64,000 nucleotides of DNA from Paenibacillus sp. RC334 (GCF_030034735.1 NZ_CP125370.1:3224001-3288000), one strand, 5' to 3'; shown: positions 53,129 through 62,625, counted from the stretch's first letter. The notes: a model not told the origin generated them from the sequence alone. Made by a program: numbers and translations.

Positions 53129-54642
53129 GAATGCACCTCTTCACCGCCGCTGGCATACAACAGAAGCTGTTCCTGCTCCACTTCGCCCCGCGTAAATTCC
53201 TTTATTATTTTTCCGTCATACATCACCGCAATCCGATCACCAATACCGATGCCCTCAGCAAATTCACAAGTTAGATAGATGACCGCTTTTCCCTGGGCCG
53301 CCAATTCACCAATGATACGGAAAATATCACTTTTCGCCCCGATATCCACACCCTTGGTCGGCTCGTCAAAAACAAACACATCTGCCCCGGAATGCAGCCA
53401 TTTTCCTATCGCAACCTTTTGCTGATTCCCGCCACTCAAATATTTAACATTCTGGCGCAGAGATGGCGTCTTAATGCCCAGGGAAGCAACGACTTCGTTA
53501 CCGTTCGTACGTTCTTTGCGACGACTGATAAAACCAAGTACACTCAACTTGCCCAATAGCGGAAGACTAAGGTTTCGTTCTACCGTCTCTTCGATGAATA
53601 CACCCTGCTTGCGCCGTTCCTCAGGTATGGACACAATCCCCTGAACTATCGCGTCCGCAGGCTCTCTCAGACGAATAGAGCGACCTTTGAAGACCAGTTC
53701 CCCCTTATCGGGCTTATTGGCGCCTGTAAGAAGCCGGGACAGCTCCGTTTTGCCCGCACCGACCAAACCTACGATAGACAAGATTTCCCCGCGTCTGACC
53801 TGCAAATCGACACCGTGAACCCGTAATCCCCTGTGAAGCCCTTGGGCTTCCAGCACCGTTTCACCGACAGGAGCATCCGTTTTCGGAAATTCCTCCTCAA
53901 ATGTTTTACCAAGCATATGCGTAACGATGTCGCCTACACTCAAATCAGAGGATGGACCCGTGAATACTTGCTCCCCATCACGCATCACCGTAACGCGGTC
54001 GCTGTGTTCGATGACCTCTGGCAATCGGTGCGTGATAAGAATACATGCAACGCCCTCCGCCTTGAGCGTATGGATGGTGCGGAACAAGCGCCGCGTTTCT
54101 TCTTCGCTGAGCGGCGCTGTAGGCTCATCGAAAATGATTGTATTTGCTTGCTGTGTCAAAATACGCGCAATGAGTACAAGCTGCTTTTCTGCCAACGTCA
54201 ACTCAGAAACGTATTGCCGTACATCAATATCGGCCTCCAGCCGTCCCAACGCCTCGCGCGCGCGTTTACGCATGGAACCCGGCGCAGCCCACCAGCGTCC
54301 TTCAGGTGCAGATAAATCGTCCAGTACAATGTTCTCCGCGACGCTCAGCTGCGGCACAAGCGCCGAATCGACCTCCTGATAGACACAGTGAATCCCCGCT
54401 CTCTTCGCCTCCCACGGCGAACCAATACTCAGCTCCTTGCCACCTGCTACAATGCTTCCCTGATCGGAACGATACGCGCCGGATAAAATTTTCATCAGCG
54501 TACTTTTACCTGCTCCGTTTGCGCCCAGCAGAGCGTGAATTTCGCCGCCATGCACCGTAAAATCCACGGACCGCAGCGCATCCACACCAGCAAACTGTTT
54601 GCTTATTTTCTTCATTTCCAGTGTATACACTTGTGAACTCAT
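53125..54642 (-). CDS. Sugar ABC transporter ATP-binding protein (RbsA family, two domains)
   Basis: 505 residues with two ABC domains. The first has LLGANGAGKSTLMKIL, the signature SELTLAEKQLVLIARIL (degenerate) and IIFDEPTAPL. The second has IVGLVGAGKTELSRLL, YLSGGNQQKVAIGKWL and VFVFDEPTKGVD. One intact and one degenerate site is normal for RbsA/MglA proteins. Located between permease and binding-protein genes. Confidence 0.92.
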   Translation of the reverse strand: MSSQVYTLEMKKISKQFAGVDALRSVDFTVHGGEIHALLGANGAGKSTLMKILSGAYRSDQGSIVAGGKELSIGSPWEAKRAGIHCVYQEVDSALVPQLSVAENIVLDDLSAPEGRWWAAPGSMRKRAREALGRLEADIDVRQYVSELTLAEKQLVLIARILTQQANTIIFDEPTAPLSEEETRRLFRTIHTLKAEGVACILITHRLPEVIEHSDRVTVMRDGEQVFTGPSSDLSVGDIVTHMLGKTFEEEFPKTDAPVGETVLEAQGLHRGLRVHGVDLQVRRGEILSIVGLVGAGKTELSRLLTGANKPDKGELVFKGRSIRLREPADAIVQGIVSIPEERRKQGVFIEETVERNLSLPLLGKLSVLGFISRRKERTNGNEVVASLGIKTPSLRQNVKYLSGGNQQKVAIGKWLHSGADVFVFDEPTKGVDIGAKSDIFRIIGELAAQGKAVIYLTCEFAEGIGIGDRIAVMYDGKIIKEFTRGEVEQEQLLLYASGGEEVHS

Positions 54643-54662
54643 GGTACCTCCCTCACGCCTGC

Positions 54663-55814
54663 TTATGATAAAAGCGCGCCGAAGCGCGCCTTATGTTTTA
54701 TCCTAAAGTTTATTTGGGCCGTTTCATATTCTTTCATCCAATCCTTGTAGCCTTGCTCGCTTTTGCCCCATCCCTTTACATATTGAGACAGCTCGGATGT
54801 GGAAATTTGCTTATCCGGCAATGCTTCGCGCTGCACATAGACCGCCTTCAATACCACTTGCTCCTCCGGGTTGTCCCCGTGCAGCTTCTGATATGCATAG
54901 CGCACTTGTACACGTCCGATATCTGTAGGATCTACAGCCGCAGAAGCTACCCAAGGATTTTTCGGGTCCTGAATCATTTGCAGATCCTCGTCACTCATAT
55001 CAATGCCGTAGACTTTAATTTCCGTGCGTCCAGCTTGCTGGATGGCGCGTGCTGCACCTTTGGCAAATTCATCCCAGGCAGCCCAGACCGCTGTAATTTC
55101 ACCCTTTGGATATTGTTTCAACACAGCCTCCATTTTGGATTGGGTATCCAGAGCTGGATTTTGAGCTGAGCCAAAAGTTGCAATTTCTTTAATATCCGGA
55201 TTAGCTTTGGAAAACTTATCGTAAGCAACTTGACGACGCTCCATCGGTGCAAAGCCGGCAACCCACACTTTTACGATGTTCCCTTTGCCGCCGATATCCT
55301 TTTTCATTTGCTCCAGCGTCAGCTCGGCCATGCTTTGGTCATCCTGTGAAAGTACGACAGCCCCCGGAACGTTGACCGCAGCATCGAATACGATAACCGG
55401 GATATTGCGGGAAATCGCTTTTTTCAATCCTGTTTCCAGCAACGCATCACCATGATCCGTCAAAATGACATCAAACTGCTGGTTAATCGCGCTATCGAGC
55501 AAGGAGGCCATTTTTGCTTTATCGTTGTCTGCCACAAACTTGGTCAGCGTACCGCCAAATTTCTTAACTTCCTCTTCCACGCCCTGAACATACTGCTGCG
55601 AGAACGTGCCTGTGTTAAACTCCATAATTAATGCAACCCGTTTGCCTTTTAAATTTAAACTGTCTGTTTTTGCATCTGTTGTGTTCGATCCTGTACTGCT
55701 TGTCCCTTGAGCACCGCTCTCTGTTTTCGGCGCGCCACATGCAGTGACCAGCAAAACCAGCACCAGCAGCATCATAGCCCCTAGTCCTAGCTTTTTGTTT
55801 TTTTGGATATTCAT
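54663..55814 (-). CDS. Sugar ABC transporter substrate-binding lipoprotein
   Basis: 383-residue type I periplasmic-binding lipoprotein. The lipobox is LLVTACGAPK (Cys about 26), followed by a Ser/Thr/Gly linker, then RVALIMEFNTGTFSQQYVQG, VILTDHGDALLETG, PVIVFDAAV and EITAVWAAWDEFAKGAARAI. Closest in style to the ribose/galactose class; the ligand is unknown. The final 15 residues (INFRIKHKARFGALLS) run straight through the gene's own terminator. One base fewer in GGCCCAAATAA would stop at ETAK before it, so a frameshift near 54713 is suspected. Confidence 0.88.
   Translation of the reverse strand: MNIQKNKKLGLGAMMLLVLVLLVTACGAPKTESGAQGTSSTGSNTTDAKTDSLNLKGKRVALIMEFNTGTFSQQYVQGVEEEVKKFGGTLTKFVADNDKAKMASLLDSAINQQFDVILTDHGDALLETGLKKAISRNIPVIVFDAAVNVPGAVVLSQDDQSMAELTLEQMKKDIGGKGNIVKVWVAGFAPMERRQVAYDKFSKANPDIKEIATFGSAQNPALDTQSKMEAVLKQYPKGEITAVWAAWDEFAKGAARAIQQAGRTEIKVYGIDMSDEDLQMIQDPKNPWVASAAVDPTDIGRVQVRYAYQKLHGDNPEEQVVLKAVYVQREALPDKQISTSELSQYVKGWGKSEQGYKDWMKEYETAQINFRIKHKARFGALLS
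54669..54690 (-). terminator. Terminator inside the annotated end of the binding-protein frame
   Basis: GCGCGC-TTCG-GCGCGC (54674-54689) then TTTT on the minus strand. Coding sequence through such a hairpin is unusual. It may cause partial termination, so that binding protein is made in excess over the ATPase and permease. Confidence 0.75.
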
Positions 55815-55960
55815 GCTTCGTTTCCCCCTCGTTCATTCAACAAAATGATTCAAATTTGATACTTAATATATCGCGTTAAACCAAGTATGTAAATAGGTTT
55901 TATGAATACAGAAAAATATTTTACGATCATATATGACAAAATACGACAATTGCATATCAA

Positions 55961-55995
55961 AATAACGCAAAGAGCGGATAGCTCTCTGCGTTATT
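55961..55995 (-). terminator. Terminator after spoIVA
   Basis: Stem AATAACGCA plus GAGAGC paired with GCTCTTTGCGTTATT (55981-55995 with 55961-55975, one mismatch) followed by TTTTGAT on the minus strand, 31 nt after spoIVA. Confidence 0.75.
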
Positions 55996-56025
55996 GTTTC
56001 TTACACGATTTTCATTTACTTACGC

Positions 56026-57504
56026 TTAAAGAATGATGGCAATCAGACCACCGGAGCCTTCGTTAATAATGCGGCCCAACGTTTCCTGAAGTTTGTAGCG
56101 TGCATTGTCTGGCATCATTGCGATCTTGCCCTGAATGCCTTCACGCACAATGGAATGCAGCGAGCGTCCGAAAATGTCCGATTCCCAAATTTTGATCGGA
56201 TCATTTTCAAAATCCTGCATCAGATAGCGCATAAGCTCCTCACTTTGCTTCTCTGTTCCGATAATCGGAGCAAATTCCGATTCCACATCGACACGGATCA
56301 TGTGTATGGAAGGTGCTGTTGCCTTGAGCCGCACACCAAACCTTGTACCCTGACGAATCAACTGCGGATCGTCTAGTGCCATCTCGGACAACGACGGCGC
56401 AGCAATGCCATATCCCGTTGTCTTGACCATTTCCAGCGCCTCGGCGAAGCGGTCGTATTCCCGCTTGGCATGGGCAAAATCTTGCATCATTTGCAGAAGA
56501 TGATCCTTGCCGCGGATCTCTACCCCAACCACCTCGACCAAAATCTGATCGTACAGCTCATCCGGTGCGAACAGATCAATTTCCGCCACACCCTGGCCCA
56601 TATTCATCCCGCTCAGACCGGCCCTGTCGATGAATTCATACTCCATAAACTGGCCGACCACCCGGTCTACATCACGCAGGCGTCGAATGTCTTTTACCGT
56701 ATCGCGGACGGAATTCTCATAATTGCTGCGCAGCCAGTGATCTTCATTCAGTACCATAACCCAGCTCGGCAAATTCACATTCACCTCATGCACTGGGAAT
56801 TCATATAATACTTCACGAAGCACGCCTGTAACATCATCTTCTGTCATCGTTGCTGCACTGAGCGTCATGACAGGAATATCATACTTGGCTGCCAACTCAC
56901 TGCGAAGTTGAAGTGTTTCATCGCTGCGCGGATGCGTGGAATTGATGACCAGCACAAACGGCTTGCCTACCTCTTTCAACTCCTCAATGACTCGCTCTTC
57001 CGACTCTACATAAGAGCTACGCGGAATTTCCGCAATCGTGCCGTCTGTCGTGACGACAACACCGAGCGTCGAATGCTCCTGAATGACCTTGCGCGTGCCA
57101 ATCTCCGCCGCTTCCTGAAACGGAATCGGTTCTTCAAACCATGGCGTGGAGATCATCCGCGGACCATTTTCATCCTCGTAGCCCTTCGCACCCTCTACTG
57201 CGTATCCTACACAGTCGACCAGACGGACATTCACATCCAGTCCTTCCGTTACTTTGATCTGGACAGCATTATTCGGTACGAATTTAGGCTCCGTCGTCAT
57301 GATCGTTTTCCCTGCCGCACTTTGTGGCAGCTCATCTACGGCGCGGGCACGGTCCGCCTCACTTGTAATGTTCGGCAGAACAATCGTCTCCATAAACCGC
57401 TTGATAAAAGTTGATTTACCTGTTCGGACTGCGCCGACGACCCCAAGATAAATATCTCCTCCGGTGCGTTCGGCAATGTCTTTAAAAATGTCCACTTTCT
57501 CCAA
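56026..57504 (-). CDS. spoIVA: Stage IV sporulation protein A
   Basis: ATPase that polymerises on the forespore surface as the coat basement layer. The N-terminal P-loop GVVGAVRTGKSTFIKRFME is at residue 22. VRLVDCVGYAVEGAKGYEDENGPRM is the Walker B-like region. The C-terminal end GRIINEGSGGLIAIIL matches the conserved membrane-proximal tail. 492 residues, TTG start behind GGAGGGGA. A mother-cell sigma-E promoter is expected in the upstream gap; I could not place it with confidence. Confidence 0.97.
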   Translation of the reverse strand: MEKVDIFKDIAERTGGDIYLGVVGAVRTGKSTFIKRFMETIVLPNITSEADRARAVDELPQSAAGKTIMTTEPKFVPNNAVQIKVTEGLDVNVRLVDCVGYAVEGAKGYEDENGPRMISTPWFEEPIPFQEAAEIGTRKVIQEHSTLGVVVTTDGTIAEIPRSSYVESEERVIEELKEVGKPFVLVINSTHPRSDETLQLRSELAAKYDIPVMTLSAATMTEDDVTGVLREVLYEFPVHEVNVNLPSWVMVLNEDHWLRSNYENSVRDTVKDIRRLRDVDRVVGQFMEYEFIDRAGLSGMNMGQGVAEIDLFAPDELYDQILVEVVGVEIRGKDHLLQMMQDFAHAKREYDRFAEALEMVKTTGYGIAAPSLSEMALDDPQLIRQGTRFGVRLKATAPSIHMIRVDVESEFAPIIGTEKQSEELMRYLMQDFENDPIKIWESDIFGRSLHSIVREGIQGKIAMMPDNARYKLQETLGRIINEGSGGLIAIIL

Positions 57505-57855
57505 TGAAATCCCCTCCTCAAAAGTCTCCGAAGGAAAAATGCTTAATGAGCATCCGCTTCGTGTTCAACCAACTGCTTGATCCCAGATGCGGCAGAACAG
57601 CCTTTAAAATGCCCGGAAGTCGTCCGCCGCCGAGGTTCAGGAGACTGATGGAATCGGCGAAACGGCGTAAACTCGTACATGCATTTGGACTGATACCATC
57701 ATATGTATCCCCTCCGTAAAATATGTTCAGTTTTTCGAAAAAATAGAGTACGTCACAGAGATCACTGCAAAACGATATTTTACGTTTGGGTCCACTCACC
57801 TAATATATGCGTGACGGGGTTTCCCCATGACTTCGATACTAGATTTATAATAAAA

Positions 57856-57964
57856 AAAGGATGTCTCTCTGACTTTCTAAGCAAACTCGCACCCATATTA
57901 AGAACACTTTTTTGAGCGTTCACTTTAGGGGTATAAGTTTCATAGTCGTCGGATAACATCCTTT
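57856..57964 (-). other. Structured non-coding element between ferredoxin and spoIVA genes
   Basis: A perfect 9-bp closing stem AAAGGATGT/ACATCCTTT (57956-57964 with 57856-57864) encloses about 91 nt. On the minus strand it ends in seven T, so it could terminate ferredoxin transcripts. Inside are a GAACGC/GTGTTC hairpin and an ACCC/GGGT pairing, suggesting a multibranched RNA rather than a simple terminator. The remaining part of the gap 57505-57855 shows no gene I can support. Confidence 0.5.
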
Positions 57965-57990
57965 GTTTCTTATTCTTTTGAGTTTAAGCT

Positions 57991-58341
57991 TTACCATAGT
58001 TCGTCTTCCTGTGCCTGACGCTCAAGCTGTCGCCGAACAGCCGCCTTGAGCTTATCCTCTGGTATCATCACCTCAACATTACTCTGAGCGCGAGCCTGAC
58101 AGGACAAGCGGATGCCTTCATCCAGCAGAGATCCCAGCTTGCGGCGCTCTGCATCACTTGGCTGGCCTGCGTGTACAGCCCATTCCTGTGAAATATGCAC
58201 CTTGCACATGAGACAGGCCGCTTTTCCATCACAACGGGTTGGAATATACACGTTCGCTTTACGTGCGGCCTGGAGCAATGTCGTGCCTTGACCGACCTGT
58301 ACGCGCCTCCCTGATGGCTTAAACGTAATATGCACATCCAT
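57991..58341 (-). CDS. 2Fe-2S ferredoxin
   Basis: 116-residue plant/mammal-type [2Fe-2S] electron carrier. Cysteine ligands are in RCDGKAACLMCKV (C-x5-C-x2-C, about residues 37-46) and the fourth in RLSCQARA. The C-terminal 25 residues are charged and helical. ATG behind AATGGAGGG. Partner proteins are not indicated by the neighbourhood. Confidence 0.88.
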   Translation of the reverse strand: MDVHITFKPSGRRVQVGQGTTLLQAARKANVYIPTRCDGKAACLMCKVHISQEWAVHAGQPSDAERRKLGSLLDEGIRLSCQARAQSNVEVMIPEDKLKAAVRRQLERQAQEDELW

Positions 58342-58389
58342 GAACGGCCCTCCATTCTTTTAGCGACCACGAACCTGCCAATTACAGCC

Positions 58390-59019
58390 TCAGCTTCTGG
58401 AATGCAACTCGGGCCAAGGCAAAAGCTCTTGCAGCTTAGCCAGTTGGCCATCTGTCCAAATGTTGCTGATCAGCAGTTGGTTCAGTACCGCTATATGTCG
58501 CTGTGGATCACGCTTTATGGCGTCTGCAATCGCCTCATATCGGTCGGGGCGGTTTCGTAATAGATTAAATAGTAACTCATGACTGAGTGGCATCAGACGC
58601 AGTGAAGAGCGCCCCAGGTCAAGCCGGATTCCAGCCGTCCATAGCAGCCGCTCGACCTCCAAACGATATAAAGCTCCATCACACAGCACCTCAAAACCAC
58701 CCACAAGCTCAACTGGAAATCCCTCCAGCTCATAGTGGCTCAGTAATGAAACGTATGAACCACTACGATCTACCTGCTGTCGATCGATCATTATACCCGG
58801 TGCTTTCGCATGGAGCTCCTTCGCTGCGTGAATATCTGCGTAAATATCAATATCTCGGGGCAGTCGATCCAGCTCAACCCCCTGTAAAAGCAGCGAACAG
58901 CTTCCTCCCAGCATCCACGGAACAGCAACAGATTCCCAGCCGTCCGCCAAGCTGCTCAACGCAGCCGTCAGCTCGTGAGGCAGCTTGTTCAATCGCACCG
59001 AAGGTATAGCCTCCATCAC
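58390..59019 (-). CDS. Nucleotidyltransferase-like protein
   Basis: 209 residues with a minimal nucleotidyltransferase core: VPWMLGGSCSLLLQGVELDR (GGS helix) and LPRDIDIYADI (DxD metal site), then SHYELEGFPVELVGGFEVL. A helical C-terminal part (LLFNLLRNRPDRYEAIADAI) follows. Related folds occur in toxin AbiEii-type and aminoglycoside nucleotidyltransferases; there is no antitoxin gene beside it, so a stand-alone role is likely. GTG start behind GGGAGG. Confidence 0.65.
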   Translation of the reverse strand: MMEAIPSVRLNKLPHELTAALSSLADGWESVAVPWMLGGSCSLLLQGVELDRLPRDIDIYADIHAAKELHAKAPGIMIDRQQVDRSGSYVSLLSHYELEGFPVELVGGFEVLCDGALYRLEVERLLWTAGIRLDLGRSSLRLMPLSHELLFNLLRNRPDRYEAIADAIKRDPQRHIAVLNQLLISNIWTDGQLAKLQELLPWPELHSRS

Positions 59020-59140
59020 ATTGTTTCCTCCCTTTCAATCCATCATCCCGTTTCTGTTGGGCACCATTATAACATGTTATGTATGGCAGTTCGACATTTT
59101 ATGCATAAGAGAGCAGACGAGAATCTGCTGGAATATATAA

Positions 59141-59169
59141 AAAAAACCGTGAACCTGTCTGGTTCACGG
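59141..59169 (-). terminator. Terminator after spoVIF
   Basis: Perfect 9-bp stem CCGTGAACC/GGTTCACGG (59147-59155 with 59161-59169), loop of 5, followed on the minus strand by eight T. Confidence 0.9.
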
Positions 59170-59202
59170 AGAATGGAACCCGCCAGTACACGGCCGGAAT
59201 TT

Positions 59203-59478
59203 TTATTTTTTCATCATCATTTTCATCAACCCTTCCATATTGGAAGGACTCATTCCGCTCTTTTTGACGGCACCGACAATATCCCTTACTGTATCTTCCG
59301 ACACCGGAATGTTGGCCATCGCAGATACCTGCTTTATCAGCTGACGCAGCTGTGCTTCACTTTGAAGCGTGTCCGCCTTCACGGTGCTTGCCAGCTTTTT
59401 CACCGCATTTTCAGATATGTTTTTGCCGCCTTTTTTGTTAATGGCCTTCAACGCATCTTTCGGAAAGTTTTTACTCAC
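59203..59478 (-). CDS. spoVIF: Stage VI sporulation protein F (SpoVIF)
   Basis: 91-residue sporulation protein needed for late coat assembly in Bacillus. The GTG start at 59478 lies behind GGAGGGGAG. Sequence features are ISENAVKKLASTVKADTLQS and SEDTVRDIVGAVKKSGMSPS with a methionine-rich tail LMKMMMKK. Single gene with its own terminator. Confidence 0.85.
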   Translation of the reverse strand: MSKNFPKDALKAINKKGGKNISENAVKKLASTVKADTLQSEAQLRQLIKQVSAMANIPVSEDTVRDIVGAVKKSGMSPSNMEGLMKMMMKK

Positions 59479-59572
59479 ATTCTCCCCTCCTCCGCCATTG
59501 CTCAACTCAGTGTATGAATGGTGGAATCCAAAGGTGATTAAGCTTACGAAAGACATGCCATACGCCTAACTG

Positions 59573-59618
59573 AAAAAAAGCTGTCTCAACCGTAGATAAA
59601 ATCCACTTGCGAGACAGC
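59573..59618 (-). terminator. Terminator after gpsA
   Basis: GCTGTCTC/GAGACAGC (59580-59587 with 59611-59618) with a 23-nt loop, followed on the minus strand by seven T. Confidence 0.85.
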
Positions 59619-59649
59619 CTTTTGTATGTTTTTATGTGCAGCTAAACCT

Positions 59650-60690
59650 TTATGAATGCCATTGTTCCCATGTTTGCAGAGGCATGACTTCCATTTCGGT
59701 TTTCGGGTCGCGCCCCATGAGCGCCTCGACGGCCTTGCGGACGTCACGTCCTTCAAATAGTACCCCGTACAGCACTTCCGTAATAGGCATCTGAACGCCC
59801 AGCTTTTGCGAGATCGCATAGGCTGCCTTTGTCGTCCGAATGCCTTCTACCACCATGCCCATGGATTCTAGCACATCATCAAGCTTTTGTCCCTGCCCAA
59901 GCAGTGAGCCTGCACGCCAGTTACGGCTGTGACGGCTCGTTGCGGTGACGACCAGATCGCCTATACCCGCAAGCCCGGAAAAGGTCAACGGATTGGCTCC
60001 CATTTCTACTCCGGCACGGGTAATCTCTGCCAAACCACGAGTCAACAAAGCGGCTTTTGCATTATCCCCGAAGCCTAATCCGTCCGACATCCCCGCGCCC
60101 AGAGCGATAATGTTCTTCAACGCTCCGGATAGCTCCACACCCAACAAATCCCGGTTCGTATACACACGGAAATAGGAGTTCATGAACAGCTCCTGTGCAG
60201 CCTGTGCAGCCTTCTCATTAGACGAGGCTACGACAACCGTCGTAGGGCATTTCCGCACTACTTCTTCCGCATGGCTCGGACCGGACAGCACGGCAATATC
60301 ACCCTCCGCGACTTCCAGCTCTTCTGAAATCACCGTGGACATACGTTTGAGTGTTTCCGTTTCAAAACCTTTAATGGCATGCACAATCAGCATATCCTTG
60401 GTAAAGAATGCTTTCAGACTACGCGCCACCTGACGCGCAGCAGCGGAAGGAGCTACGATTATAACTGCTTTGGCACCGGACACCGCAGCTTCCATATCAG
60501 TTGTAGCCGTAATCCGTTCAGTCAGGACAGAACCAGGTAAATAATGCTCATTTGTATGCTTCTCATTGATTTCAGCAGCTTGCTGTTCGTTTCTCGTCCA
60601 GACAGAGACATCGTTGTTATTGGCCGCAAGGACGGAAGCCAGAGCTGTTCCCCAACTGCCCGCGACCAGCACAGCTATTTTCTCAGACAA
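59650..60690 (-). CDS. gpsA: NAD(P)-dependent glycerol-3-phosphate dehydrogenase
   Basis: Reduces dihydroxyacetone phosphate to sn-glycerol-3-phosphate for phospholipids. TTG start (60690) behind AAAGGAGGAG. Motifs: LSGPSHAEEV, GVELSGALKNIIALGAGMSDGLGFGDNAKAALLTRGLAEI (catalytic Lys), and GLAGIGDLVVTATSRHSRN. The cofactor loop reads VLVAGSWGT where the consensus is GAGSWG, so the first Gly of GxGxxG is Val. Overlaps plsY by 8 nt; the two make the glycerophospholipid precursor. 346 residues. Confidence 0.95.
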   Translation of the reverse strand: MSEKIAVLVAGSWGTALASVLAANNNDVSVWTRNEQQAAEINEKHTNEHYLPGSVLTERITATTDMEAAVSGAKAVIIVAPSAAARQVARSLKAFFTKDMLIVHAIKGFETETLKRMSTVISEELEVAEGDIAVLSGPSHAEEVVRKCPTTVVVASSNEKAAQAAQELFMNSYFRVYTNRDLLGVELSGALKNIIALGAGMSDGLGFGDNAKAALLTRGLAEITRAGVEMGANPLTFSGLAGIGDLVVTATSRHSRNWRAGSLLGQGQKLDDVLESMGMVVEGIRTTKAAYAISQKLGVQMPITEVLYGVLFEGRDVRKAVEALMGRDPKTEMEVMPLQTWEQWHS

Positions 60691-61291
60691 GACGATCTCC
60701 TCCTTTGGAGCCAAGCTTGTTTTCTTTCCCCCGTACCAGCTTGGCAATGTTAGTGCGGTGTCTCCACACAGCAAACACACAAATGACCAGAGCCGTCCAG
60801 AAGAGCGGCCATGCATAACCAAGTACCAGTAAAATCCAAGGTGTCAAAATGACAAAAATCAGCGAGCCAAGGGATACATAGCGCGTAATTACGATTGCAA
60901 GAATCGCAATAATTCCGGCATACAATGCGGGGAGTAAGGCAATCGAGACCAATACACCAATAGCGGTAGCAATACCTTTTCCTCCGCGAAAGTGGAAATA
61001 TACCGGCCAGTTATGGCCTGCAATCGCCGCAATGCCACACAAACCCGGTAACCAGGATGAATTTCCGCCAAGCCAATGCCCTATCAGCACCGCAACAATC
61101 CCTTTAAGTACGTCCAGCAGCAGTACCAGAATGGCAGGGCCTTTTCCTAGCACGCGCAGCGTATTCGTCGCGCCGGCATTGCCACTTCCATGCTGGCGAA
61201 TGTCGATTCCTTTTAATTTTCCATACAGCAGACTGAAGCTGACAGAGCCAAGCAAGTAACTGAGTACGATGGCAACGATCTGTAAAATCAA
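60683..61291 (-). CDS. plsY: Glycerol-3-phosphate acyltransferase PlsY
   Basis: Membrane acyltransferase that uses acyl-phosphate to make lysophosphatidate. 202 residues, about five helices. Conserved motifs: RQHGSGNAGATNTLRVLG, HNWPVYFHFRGGKGIATA and the third region SLGSLIFVI. Translationally coupled to gpsA. Confidence 0.96.
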   Translation of the reverse strand: MILQIVAIVLSYLLGSVSFSLLYGKLKGIDIRQHGSGNAGATNTLRVLGKGPAILVLLLDVLKGIVAVLIGHWLGGNSSWLPGLCGIAAIAGHNWPVYFHFRGGKGIATAIGVLVSIALLPALYAGIIAILAIVITRYVSLGSLIFVILTPWILLVLGYAWPLFWTALVICVFAVWRHRTNIAKLVRGKENKLGSKGGDRLV

Positions 61292-61302
61292 CCTATTCGC
61301 TC

Positions 61303-62625
61303 CTAACTTTCGTCAGACTTGCGCCGTGTAAAGATACGAATTGGAGTTCCCTCAAAGTTGAAGGCGGCGCGAATTTTGTTCTCCAGATAACGCTCGTAAG
61401 AGAAGTGCATCATTTCCGGATCATTGACGAATACAACCATCGTAGGCGGCTTAACAGCAACCTGAGTCACGTAGTTAATACGCAGACGGCGTCCTTTGTC
61501 AGTTGGCGGAGGATTAATCGCAACCGCATCGGAAATAACATCGTTCAGCAAATGCGTCTGAATACGCAAGACATGCTGCTGCGCCACATGCTGGACAACA
61601 GGGAGCAGCTTTTGCAAGCGCTGCTTTGTTTTCGCAGACAAGAACACAATCGGAGCATAGGTCATAAACAGAAAGTGATCGCGAATTTTAGTTTCAAATT
61701 GGCGCATCGTTTTATCGTCCTTATCCACGACATCCCATTTGTTTACAACAAACAGCGAGGCTTTACCTGCTTCATAAGCGTAACCGGCAATGTGCTTATC
61801 CTGCTCAATAATACCTTCCTCGCCGTTAATAACGACCAGTACGACATCTGCACGCTCAATAGCACGCATGGCACGCATCACACTATATTTTTCTGTCGTC
61901 TCATATACTTTACCACGTTTACGCATACCCGCCGTATCAATCAGTACATACTTCTGGCCGTCTTTTTCAAAAGGCGTATCAATTGCATCACGCGTTGTAC
62001 CTGCAATGTCACTAACAATAACCCGTTCCTCTCCCAGAATGGCGTTAACAAGCGAGGATTTACCTACGTTCGGGCGACCGATCAAGGCAACACGGATCAC
62101 ATCTTCATCATAAATGTCCTCTTCCAGCTCAGGCAAATTGGACGTAATCGCATCCAACAGGTCACCAAGACCTATACCGTGGCTACCAGAAATGGCAATC
62201 GGGTCGCCGAATCCATAAGAATAAAATTCATAAATCAGATCCGCACGTGCCAGATTGTCCACCTTGTTTACAGCCACAACAACAGGCTTGCCCGAACGAT
62301 ACAGCATTTGGGCTACCTCTTCATCAGATTGCGTAATCCCTGCCTTCGCATCACTCATGAATACAATAACATCTGCTTCTTCTATAGCTAGTTCGGCTTG
62401 CATCCGGATGGATTTCAAGATTTCATCTTCCCCATCAATCTCAATGCCGCCAGTATCAATAATACTGAAGGATTTACCGTTCCACTCCGATATACCATAA
62501 ATACGGTCACGGGTGATTCCAGGCTTATCTTCCACTATGGATAAACGATCTCCGATAATCCGATTAAAAATGGTGGATTTACCCACATTCGGACGACCGA
62601 CAATAGCCACAACGGGTCTTGCCAT
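61303..62625 (-). CDS. der: GTPase Der (EngA), ribosome assembly
   Basis: Tandem-domain GTPase required for 50S maturation. The start [20 protein letters not shown] (62625) is behind AGGAGGAG. The first G domain has DTGGIEIDG and VNKVDN; the second has [26 protein letters not shown] and [10 protein letters not shown]. The KH-like C-terminal domain ends TRRKSDES. 440 residues. Confidence 0.97.
   Translation of the reverse strand: MARPVVAIVGRPNVGKSTIFNRIIGDRLSIVEDKPGITRDRIYGISEWNGKSFSIIDTGGIEIDGEDEILKSIRMQAELAIEEADVIVFMSDAKAGITQSDEEVAQMLYRSGKPVVVAVNKVDNLARADLIYEFYSYGFGDPIAISGSHGIGLGDLLDAITSNLPELEEDIYDEDVIRVALIGRPNVGKSSLVNAILGEERVIVSDIAGTTRDAIDTPFEKDGQKYVLIDTAGMRKRGKVYETTEKYSVMRAMRAIERADVVLVVINGEEGIIEQDKHIAGYAYEAGKASLFVVNKWDVVDKDDKTMRQFETKIRDHFLFMTYAPIVFLSAKTKQRLQKLLPVVQHVAQQHVLRIQTHLLNDVISDAVAINPPPTDKGRRLRINYVTQVAVKPPTMVVFVNDPEMMHFSYERYLENKIRAAFNFEGTPIRIFTRRKSDES

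Noticed and set aside
57518..57799. Minus-strand open frame of 93 codons upstream of spoIVA
   Set aside because: The good GGAGGGGA site in it is not in frame with a start codon, and the frame with ATG ends after about 20 codons. Not supportable as a gene.
61405..62391. Long plus-strand open frame of 328 codons opposite der
   Set aside because: Antisense shadow of a conserved GTPase gene; no ribosome site, no recognisable domain. The same holds for other long plus-strand frames such as 9046-9900 and 13260-14177.
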